A stretch of 30,869 nt of DNA, from the NCBI GenBank assembly GCA_003518245.1, contig DOZA01000392.1:1-30869 (forward strand), in the 5' to 3' direction. Source of the stretch: Bacteroidales bacterium. Its GTDB lineage: Bacteria > Bacteroidota > Bacteroidia > Bacteroidales > VadinHA17. The notes below the pieces were generated by a model. It did no database searches. It was given only the letters and a program-made list of their open reading frames with translations, and was not told the DNA's origin. Positions 25,149 through 30,869 of the stretch are shown here, one piece after another. The position numbers and the translations under genes were made by a program. How positions within the stretch are numbered: the stretch's first letter is position 1; every line of letters begins with the position of its first letter.

Positions 25149-25411
25149 TTCATCCGATACATGTTCATAGTGCCTGGCCCTGAGCCTCTTTTTTCAAAGA
25201 AGTATTCACCTTCTCCAATATATCCCATCTTGATAAAGACTCTTGTAATGGCGTCAATATTTATACCTTCAGTATCGAATGTTCTGAAAGCTATATGGTC
25301 GTTAATTATTTTCTCCCCTTCGTTTTCCAGGAGTTTGTGTATCCGTTCTGCATTTGGATTAAGATTGCTATAGTCGATCCAGAGTTTTTTAAATATGGTT
25401 TCAAGGTTCAT
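25145..25411 (-). pseudogene. DUF1338 (HglS-like) N-terminal fragment, frameshifted and truncated
   Basis: The start MNLETIFKKLWIDYSNLNPNAERIHKLL and NDHIAFRTFDTEGINIDAIT are those of DUF1338 proteins, Fe(II)-dependent 2-oxoadipate dioxygenase/decarboxylase-like enzymes of about 300 residues or more. His in NDHIAFRTF is a metal ligand in the family. The frame ends after 88 residues. At the A6 run (plus-strand T 25189-25194) the sequence loses frame; read with one extra base it continues KRLRARHYEHVSDELAPKVFI, which is good DUF1338 sequence, and then breaks off around 25130, inside the OsmC-like frame. Thus two lesions are present: a homopolymer frameshift and loss of the C-terminal two thirds. 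Not functional as found. Confidence 0.65.
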
Positions 25412-25459
25412 GATAGAAGTTATTTATTTCATATATAAATATGAAAAAGCCTAAAATAT

Positions 25460-25855
25460 TCAAATGGCTGCTATTGCCTCGATTTCTATAAGCACACCGT
25501 AATGGAGCTCTCTGGTTGGCACTACAGCCCGAGCCGGTTTATATTTGCCGAAGAAACTATTGTATACCTCGTTAACCTTAGGCCAATTAGCCATATCTGA
25601 AATATATGCAGTGGTCTTTATAATCTTATTCTTATTCGAGCCTGAATCGTTAAGTATGGTTTCAATATTTTCCAGCACCTGCCTTGTTTGCTCCTGTATA
25701 TCACCTTTAATAAATTCACCTGTGAAGGGATTTACGGGTAGATGTCCTGATACATATATTGTATCATTATATTGAACAGCCTGTGAATAATGGCCCCTGG
25801 GTTCAGGGATGTTCGGAGTAAAAAGTTCTTTTATTCGGGGGTCTTTTTTGGACAT
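25460..25855 (-). CDS. RidA family protein (reactive intermediate deaminase)
   Basis: RidA proteins hydrolyse reactive enamines and imines, such as 2-aminoacrylate, released by PLP enzymes. The 131-residue protein shows GHYSQAVQYNDTIYVSGHLPVNP, DIQEQTRQVLENIETIL, AYISDMANWPKVNEVYNSFF and RAVVPTRELHYGVLIEIEAIA; the Arg of PARAVVP is in the place of the substrate-binding Arg. It has a 12-residue N-terminal extension over the shortest forms. It is encoded between murA and the damaged DUF1338 gene, with 67 bases to murA that contain octamer repeats. The exact substrate is not known; as a housekeeping cytosolic enzyme it would be a trimer. Confidence 0.9.
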   Translation of the reverse strand: MSKKDPRIKELFTPNIPEPRGHYSQAVQYNDTIYVSGHLPVNPFTGEFIKGDIQEQTRQVLENIETILNDSGSNKNKIIKTTAYISDMANWPKVNEVYNSFFGKYKPARAVVPTRELHYGVLIEIEAIAAI

Positions 25856-25902
25856 GGCAGGAAATTGTTGAATTGTTAAATCGTTTAATCGGGATTTCTT
25901 AC

Positions 25903-25942
25903 TCTCTCAATCTCTCAATCACTCAGTCACTCAGTCTCTCAA
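25903..25942 (+). repeat. Octamer tandem repeat spanning the murA stop codon
   Basis: Five 8-bp units follow in order: TCTCTCAA, TCTCTCAA, TCACTCAG, TCACTCAG and TCTCTCAA. The murA stop codon (25923-25925, minus strand) lies inside the array, so the last MurA residues (IERLSD) are encoded by it. Two unit types are arranged A-A-B-B-A. The octamer period is not a multiple of three, so unit gain or loss would alter the MurA C-terminus. Confidence 0.88.
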
Positions 25943-27233
25943 TTCTCGCACCCAGGGCATTCAGCCTTCCGTCAATATTTTCATATCCTCTGTCGATCTG
26001 TTCAATATTATGTATAACGCTTGTTCCCTCAGCTGACAGTGCTGCAATAAGCAGGGCCACACCTGCCCTTATATCGGGTGAGGTCATTAATGTGCCCCTG
26101 AGCATAAATTTCTTTTCAAGTCCTATTACTGTTGCCCGGTGAGGGTCGCAAAGTATTATCTGGGCTCCCATATCAATCAGCTTATCTACAAAGAACAGGC
26201 GGCTTTCGAACATTTTCTGATGTATAAGTACTGATCCTTTGGCTTGTGTAGCGACCACAAGGAACACACTTAGAAGGTCAGGTGTTAGCCCGGGCCAAAT
26301 GGCATCGGATATTGTCATTATAGAACCATCGATATATGTTTCTATTTCATAACATGTTTGTGTGGGTATATAGATATCATCACCTTTTCTTTCAAGTTGT
26401 ATACCCATTCTCCTGAATGAGTAAGGTATTATGCCCAGGTTATCAAATGAGACATTTGTAATAGTAATTTCTGAACCGGTAAGTGCTGCCATTCCTATAA
26501 ATGATCCTGTTTCGATCATATCAGGCAGTATATTATGTTCACAACCTGTAAGCATATCGACACCTTCTATTTTGACTAGGTTAGAGCCAATACCTTCGAT
26601 CTTTGCTCCCATGTTTACCAGCATATGGCAGAGTTGCTGGATATAGGGCTCACAGGCTGCATTATAAATGGTGGTTTTCCCTTTTGCCATGACGGAAGCC
26701 ATAATTATATTAGCTGTACCGGTAACCGAAGCTTCATCAAGGTGGATATATGCTCCTTTGAGATTTTTTGCTTTTACAGAATAAATTGATTTAGAGGGAT
26801 CATAATTGAATTGTGCCCCCAGCGCCTGGAAGCCACTGATGTGTGTATCAACCTTCCGTCTTCCTATTTTATCGCCTCCAGGTTTTGGTATGCTGGCCTT
26901 TCCAAACCTTGACAGCAAAGGCCCCATTATCATTACCGAGCCTCTCAGAGCTGCGCTCTGTTGTATATATTCAGGTGATTCAAGGTATTCAAGGTTTACT
27001 TCTGATGCTTTAAAAGAGTAAGTTCCTTCTTCAGGTTTTTGTATTTCAACTCCAAGATTTTTAATAAGCTCAATCAACCTGTTTACATCACTTATATCAG
27101 GTATGTTCTTTATTAAAACTTCCTCATGAGTGAGAAGGGTAGCACAGATAACCTGAAGGGCTTCGTTCTTTGCCCCTTGTGGTTGTATTTTACCATGTAG
27201 TTTTTTGCCTCCTTCAACTATGAACTTGCTCAT
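25923..27233 (-). CDS. murA: UDP-N-acetylglucosamine 1-carboxyvinyltransferase
   Basis: MurA transfers enolpyruvate from PEP to UDP-GlcNAc, the first committed step of peptidoglycan synthesis. The 436-residue protein has the EPSP-synthase-like fold with GAKNEAL (Lys22, Asn23) and RGSVMIMGPLLSRFG. The active-site loop is PKPGGDKIGRRKVDTH: Asp121 stands where most enzymes have the Cys alkylated by fosfomycin. This Cys-to-Asp form is known in Mycobacterium and Chlamydia and is fosfomycin-insensitive. The protein starts with an ATGA overlap to the DUF4290 gene and ends inside an octamer repeat. It is the only MurA-like gene in the window. Confidence 0.95.
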   Translation of the reverse strand: MSKFIVEGGKKLHGKIQPQGAKNEALQVICATLLTHEEVLIKNIPDISDVNRLIELIKNLGVEIQKPEEGTYSFKASEVNLEYLESPEYIQQSAALRGSVMIMGPLLSRFGKASIPKPGGDKIGRRKVDTHISGFQALGAQFNYDPSKSIYSVKAKNLKGAYIHLDEASVTGTANIIMASVMAKGKTTIYNAACEPYIQQLCHMLVNMGAKIEGIGSNLVKIEGVDMLTGCEHNILPDMIETGSFIGMAALTGSEITITNVSFDNLGIIPYSFRRMGIQLERKGDDIYIPTQTCYEIETYIDGSIMTISDAIWPGLTPDLLSVFLVVATQAKGSVLIHQKMFESRLFFVDKLIDMGAQIILCDPHRATVIGLEKKFMLRGTLMTSPDIRAGVALLIAALSAEGTSVIHNIEQIDRGYENIDGRLNALGARIERLSD

Positions 27234-27859
27234 TGTCGTTTCGACTGGTGTTTTTTCCTGTGCTGTTTGTTTTGCTTACCCTGTTGCTTTTTCTTTCTTG
27301 GTCCCAGCAAATCTTTAACATCTAGGAGCTTTATCCCTTCAGGAATTTTCAACCTGTTTTCTGATAAGGCCAGAAGATCATTAAGGATAACTTTGTCATT
27401 TACCTGGCTGCGATTCCAGGTAGCGGATGATTTTTTCATCTGATTGGCTATAAGTGTTATAAGATAATCTCTCTTATCGCCATCTTCCATTTTACATGCT
27501 TCATGGATCATCATCTCTATGATCCTCCCATAGTGCATGTATTTTACGTCATCTTTTTTATAAACAATTGCTTTTGGTTTTTCAAACAGCACTTCCCTGG
27601 CAGGTGGGGGGTAGGGTGAATCAATGTCAAGCTCAAAGTCAGCAATGATCATAAGGTGGTCCCATAGTTTATGTTTAACGTCACTTGAGTCCCTGAGGTT
27701 GGGATTCAGGTTCCCCATTATCTTTATTACTGACTTTGTAGCAAGTGACCTCTCATCCCTGTCCTTAATGGTTTTCAAATGATCAATCATCTTTTGTACG
27801 TTCCTGCCATATTCAGGCAGGGCCATCCTCTTTCTTTGAGTATTATAATCGTGATTCAT
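27230..27859 (-). CDS. DUF4290 domain protein
   Basis: The 209-residue protein is a Bacteroidota-specific family of unknown function that is commonly found directly upstream of murA. The conserved start NHDYNTQRKRMALPEYGRNVQKMIDH and the region YMHYGRIIEMMIHEACKMEDGDKR are recognisable. It is hydrophilic, largely helical, with no signal peptide, and ends in a highly basic tail (KKKQQGKQNKQHRKKH) that may bind nucleic acid or membrane. The stop overlaps the murA ATG by four bases (ATGA), so translation is probably coupled. A good -7 box lies upstream. The constant pairing hints at an envelope or division role. Confidence 0.9.
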   Translation of the reverse strand: MNHDYNTQRKRMALPEYGRNVQKMIDHLKTIKDRDERSLATKSVIKIMGNLNPNLRDSSDVKHKLWDHLMIIADFELDIDSPYPPPAREVLFEKPKAIVYKKDDVKYMHYGRIIEMMIHEACKMEDGDKRDYLITLIANQMKKSSATWNRSQVNDKVILNDLLALSENRLKIPEGIKLLDVKDLLGPRKKKQQGKQNKQHRKKHQSKRQ

Positions 27860-27874
27860 GAAGATAATTTTCTA

Positions 27875-27882
27875 CAAATCTA
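27875..27882 (-). promoter_or_regulatory. -7 box upstream of the DUF4290-murA pair
   Basis: On the minus strand TAGATTTG matches TAnnTTTG and ends 15 bases before the ATG at 27859. No TTTG -33 box is seen at the expected distance. The transcript would have a leader of only a few bases. Confidence 0.45.
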
Positions 27883-27919
27883 ATTATTTTTGCTTGTAAT
27901 ACTGCTGGTTATCGTTTTA

Positions 27920-28975
27920 TTATTTACGTAATTCTATCCTTGATAGTGCTTTCATTGCTCTGTCAGAGAAGAAATCACCTGATACAACAAGTGAGAATTG
28001 ACCTGCCTGTTCATAATTATCTTCATCAATTATCAGTGTCTCAAGACGGTCATTTCTGTTCATAATTTCACTTACAGAGAAAATAGTGTGATAAGCATCA
28101 GGTGATGAGGCTATTATATACCCTGTCCTTAGCAGCTCTTGATCAGGTTGACTGTATTCCCAAAGCAGATCAGACAGATAACATCCTTTAAAGGGACTGA
28201 GTTGGTGTATACCTCGTCCTCTTCCATAAAATACCATTTCTGATTCCTTTTCAGGCAGTGAGGGGGGTAGCTCTTCCAGTACCACCTGACTATCAGAGAA
28301 ACCTTGAAGTGTAAGTGTGGGCCAAAATAACCTGTCCATTTCTATTTCAGGAAAATCACCCTGACAGCTGCATACTTCAATACTCACCGGGTTGGTAATA
28401 TTTCGGCATGTAAGAAGGTCATTGCCTATCACAAGCTTTGATTTTTGTGGAAGGGGATACTGTACATCGGGTGTTTTGTAGGGAACATGCCTGGATACCC
28501 TGGTGGTAATTAACTGCAGGTGATGATGCACAGGGTAGAAAATCTTGGCCCAGCTGATAAGAGCATAGGACCCTTCGCTGTTATGCACCTTGACATATAG
28601 ATCTGTTATTGGGTTAAACTCACTTTTTTTGTCCAGTTCAACATATCCAAGGAGGTCTTCGAGTGAGTAACCATCATAACGATAAGTACCCTTGAACGCA
28701 GGTTTTCCATCTTCCGGAAGAACTTCCTTGACAACTACAGACCTTAGCTTAAGCGTACTTAGCATGATCTCCTGCTCTTCTTTTACTTCTCCAAAAACGC
28801 GTATGTGATCAGGACTTTCCAGCAATTGTGTATCCTGATTATCAAAAAGCAGATTATTGTTTATATCTCCTGAAAGCCCTGTTAGGGATGCCTGATTATC
28901 AATATTGCTCTCAGGGTTTGAACAGCTCGAAAGTATTAAAAAGATTACAAAGATAGATGCTAGTTTGGTTTTCAT
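27920..28975 (-). CDS. Lipoprotein with two sulfite-oxidase-like (molybdopterin-type) repeats, unknown function
   Basis: The signal peptide ends in the lipobox LSSC (Cys18), so the protein is lipid-anchored. Two halves (about 55-200 and 220-350) share a pattern: a domain start, then F.G.YL/SL.DLL, then a DxYxxIxS-like strand and a closing basic segment. The first has FKGTYRYDGYSLEDLL and YVKVHNSEGSYALISWAKI, the second FKGCYLSDLL and YIIASSPDAYHTIFSVSEI. This resembles the fold of sulfite-oxidase-type molybdopterin domains, but the Cys that binds molybdenum is not evident in the expected place, so it may be a non-enzymatic relative. The family name cannot be fixed. A -7 box is upstream, and the gene faces an M1 peptidase gene across a 134-bp divergent region. 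Confidence 0.6.
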   Translation of the reverse strand: MKTKLASIFVIFLILSSCSNPESNIDNQASLTGLSGDINNNLLFDNQDTQLLESPDHIRVFGEVKEEQEIMLSTLKLRSVVVKEVLPEDGKPAFKGTYRYDGYSLEDLLGYVELDKKSEFNPITDLYVKVHNSEGSYALISWAKIFYPVHHHLQLITTRVSRHVPYKTPDVQYPLPQKSKLVIGNDLLTCRNITNPVSIEVCSCQGDFPEIEMDRLFWPTLTLQGFSDSQVVLEELPPSLPEKESEMVFYGRGRGIHQLSPFKGCYLSDLLWEYSQPDQELLRTGYIIASSPDAYHTIFSVSEIMNRNDRLETLIIDEDNYEQAGQFSLVVSGDFFSDRAMKALSRIELRK

Positions 28976-29012
28976 ATTGGATAAGTTATTATTGAATAAA
29001 AGAAAATTGCAT

Positions 29013-29020
29013 CAAAGTTA
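29013..29020 (-). promoter_or_regulatory. -7 box upstream of the lipoprotein gene
   Basis: On the minus strand TAACTTTG matches TAnnTTTG and ends 37 bases before the ATG at 28975. On the plus strand TACCTTTA at 29075-29082 is one mismatch from the consensus and could serve the M1 peptidase gene at 29110. Confidence 0.5.
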
Positions 29021-29109
29021 TAGAATAGCTATTGGTTAACTGTGATATATATCAGGAATATATTTTTAAAAGGTTACCTTTACAGCTTTAAATTTCAAAG
29101 CCGGGAACT

Positions 29110-30705
29110 ATGAGAATTATTACGGGGATATTGCTATTCCTGTTATCCGCTTCACTTTCAGCAACCGATAAATATTCAAGAAATAGCAATATAGATGTTG
29201 TTCAATATGAATTTACAATATATTTATCTGATAGTTATGACCTTATAAGAGGGGAAGCAAGACTGAGGATTAACCATACGGGCAGTACTAATAGTATCAA
29301 CCTGGATCTTGTTGACCTGGGTTCAGATGGTAAGGGTATGAATGTTGAGGAAGTAAGGGTAGATAATAAACCTGTTCACTGGTTACATAATAATAAACGC
29401 CTTGAGATTGAACTTGCATCAGTTAAAGATGAGGGAGAAACAACGAATATATTAATACGTTATTATGGTATACCTGCAGATGGCTTAATCATATCAAGCA
29501 ACAGGTATGGGGACCGCACTTTTTTTGCAGACAACTGGCCCGACAGGGCAAGAAACTGGATACCCTGTATTGATCATCCTTCTGATAAGGCATTTGTTGA
29601 TTTTATCGTTTATGCCCCTGAGAAATATAAGGTTGTATCAAACGGATACCTCTATGAAGAGAGTGTTCTTCCTGAAGGTATTAAGCTAACCCACTGGAAA
29701 GAGGAGATCAGTATACCCACCAAAGTCATGGTAATAGGGGTGGCTAAATTTGCTGTTCAGCTGGCCGGTGAAATAGGAGGGACAGATATCTGGACATACG
29801 TATTCCCTGAAGATCGTGAAGCAGGTTTTTCTGATTATTCAGTTGCAGGTGGCCCGTTTACATGGTATAGTGAAAACATAGGACCATATGCATACGAAAA
29901 ACTTGCCAATGTGCAGTCAAAAACAATGTTTGGTGGTATGGAAAATGCAGGCTGTATTTTTTATTCCGAGAAATCAGTTACCGGTGAAGGACGGGTGGAA
30001 CGACTTATGGCCCACGAGATTGCACACCAATGGTTCGGAAATTCAGTAACAGAAAAAGACTGGCATCATGTATGGCTCAGCGAGGGTTTTGCTACCTACT
30101 TTGCAGCTCTTTACCAGGGCTATAAAGATGGAGAAACAAGACTTAAGGCTATAATGAATATGTCTAGACAGAGAATCATAAGTTCAAATAAAATACATCC
30201 TGCACCGGTAATCGATACAACAATTTTTGAATTTATGAAATTACTGAATACAAACTCATATCAAAAGGGTGCTTGGGTTTTACATATGCTCAGGAATGAG
30301 CTGGGGGATGATCTTTTCTGGAAGAGCATACAAACATATTATGCCAGGTATCGAAACAGGAATGTTCTTACATCAGACCTTCAGAGAACCATAGAGGATG
30401 TTTCAGGACGTGACATGAGCAGGTTTTTCTACCAGTGGTTATACCTGCCAGGTCATCCTGAACTGAAGATAAGCTGGACATATAATAACAGAAGGGGGGA
30501 AATAAAGATAAATGTTGAACAGGTACAGGAAGGACATATTTTTGAATTTCCTCTGGTTCTTGAGATAAATGATCGTTCAGGAACCAGATCAGAACAGGTA
30601 ATGGTAAAACAAAAGGTTCAGTCTTTTACTATTAAATCAGAAAACACCCCTTATGAAATAATACCTGATCCGGAAGTAAGGCTTCTATTTGAAGACATAT
30701 CCTGA
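29110..30705 (+). CDS. M1 family zinc aminopeptidase, exported
   Basis: M1 peptidases remove N-terminal residues from peptides with a zinc-bound catalytic site. A signal peptide (residues 1-18, cleaved after SLSA) directs export. The N-terminal beta domain (20-220) is followed by FGGMENAG (substrate amino-terminus recognition), then HEIAH (His302, Glu303, His306) and Glu325 in WLSEGFATYF, completing the zinc ligands. A Tyr in NSYQKGAWVLHML is likely the transition-state residue. At 531 residues the protein is shorter than PepN (about 870) and lacks the long helical C-terminal domain, but this size is common in Bacteroidota. No lipobox is present, so it is periplasmic or secreted. It ends 12 bases from a convergent gene. 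Confidence 0.92.
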   Translation: MRIITGILLFLLSASLSATDKYSRNSNIDVVQYEFTIYLSDSYDLIRGEARLRINHTGSTNSINLDLVDLGSDGKGMNVEEVRVDNKPVHWLHNNKRLEIELASVKDEGETTNILIRYYGIPADGLIISSNRYGDRTFFADNWPDRARNWIPCIDHPSDKAFVDFIVYAPEKYKVVSNGYLYEESVLPEGIKLTHWKEEISIPTKVMVIGVAKFAVQLAGEIGGTDIWTYVFPEDREAGFSDYSVAGGPFTWYSENIGPYAYEKLANVQSKTMFGGMENAGCIFYSEKSVTGEGRVERLMAHEIAHQWFGNSVTEKDWHHVWLSEGFATYFAALYQGYKDGETRLKAIMNMSRQRIISSNKIHPAPVIDTTIFEFMKLLNTNSYQKGAWVLHMLRNELGDDLFWKSIQTYYARYRNRNVLTSDLQRTIEDVSGRDMSRFFYQWLYLPGHPELKISWTYNNRRGEIKINVEQVQEGHIFEFPLVLEINDRSGTRSEQVMVKQKVQSFTIKSENTPYEIIPDPEVRLLFEDIS

Positions 30706-30717
30706 AAAGGGGGTATA

Positions 30718-30869
30718 CTACTTGCTTTTTCTTATATGCCTTTTATTCCTGAAGCGTAATGCACTCCAGTCATCATTGATAGAAACCTGCCTTACAGGTT
30801 TAAAACCATATGAATTAACAATATCCCAACCTTTATCCCTGCTTATATCCGACTCATATTTCTTTGAGG
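30718..30869 (-). CDS. 3' end of an unrecognised gene (partial)
   Basis: On the minus strand a frame enters the window and ends at TAG 30718-30720, covering 49 residues. Visible parts are KKYESDISRDKGWDIVNSYGF and KPVRQVSINDDWSALRFRNKR, ending in the basic tail HIRKSK. The GF-KPVRQV and DDWSALRFR patterns could be the closing strands of a SAM-dependent methyltransferase, but this is a guess. It is convergent with the M1 peptidase gene with a 12-bp gap. The rest of the gene lies outside the window. Confidence 0.5.
   Translation of the reverse strand, partial: SKKYESDISRDKGWDIVNSYGFKPVRQVSINDDWSALRFRNKRHIRKSK

Noticed and set aside
27885..27892. TATTTTTG on the plus strand
   Set aside because: It would point into the antisense of the lipoprotein gene with no gene to drive; likely chance in AT-rich DNA.

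Overview
The window reads as the chromosome of an anaerobic member of the Bacteroidota, probably near Bacteroidales/Marinilabiliales. The evidence is the gene content (parA-parB-DUF5683-lytic transglycosylase order, DUF4290 upstream of murA, fused DAHP synthase/chorismate mutase), the near absence of Shine-Dalgarno sites, and several TAnnTTTG-type -7 promoter boxes at sensible distances upstream of starts. A flavodiiron protein and the [FeFe]-hydrogenase maturase HydF point to an anaerobic, hydrogen-metabolising lifestyle. Coding density is high and most genes are recognisable housekeeping genes. No phage, IS element, CRISPR array, tRNA or rRNA was seen.

Layout: 1-6.3 kb carries phospholipid synthesis (cdsA, psd and, in opposite orientation, pssA), a flavodiiron protein, DAHP synthase/chorismate mutase, a small HAD phosphatase and a glutaminyl cyclase lipoprotein. 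From 6.3 to 14.5 kb there is a lipid-kinase-like gene, then a rightward cluster: parA, parB, a DUF5683 membrane protein, a LysM lytic transglycosylase and a 998-residue protein fusing an SGNH hydrolase to an MBOAT O-acyltransferase. That last gene next to a lytic transglycosylase suggests cell-wall or surface glycan O-acylation. From 14.6 to 17.3 kb an aspartase-like lyase and hydF form a leftward pair. From 17.5 to 22.4 kb lie an outer-membrane barrel protein, a sigma-54-type response regulator without a DNA-binding domain, and an ABC-2 exporter. From 22.5 to 24.3 kb are dnaJ and grpE.

The most unusual stretch is 22.5-25.4 kb. dnaJ is split by a one-base frameshift. Behind grpE lies a 540-bp region without an intact gene that holds a decayed sigma-factor fragment. 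Then a truncated OsmC gene and a truncated, frameshifted DUF1338 gene meet tail to tail at what looks like a deletion junction. The rest (25.5-30.9 kb) holds RidA, murA with the Cys-to-Asp change linked to fosfomycin insensitivity, DUF4290, a lipoprotein with an internal repeat of a sulfite-oxidase-like domain, an M1 aminopeptidase and the 3' end of an unrecognised gene.

A second theme is short tandem repeats with 7-, 8- or 17-bp periods at gene boundaries (9221-9253, 17405-17474, 20067-20098, 25903-25942). One sits beside a 26-bp perfect palindrome and another just upstream of the aspA promoter. I did not see a clear new defence or mobile system. The best candidates for new biology are the SGNH-MBOAT fusion beside a lytic transglycosylase, the aspA-hydF pair with a variant HydF cluster motif, and the boundary repeats.
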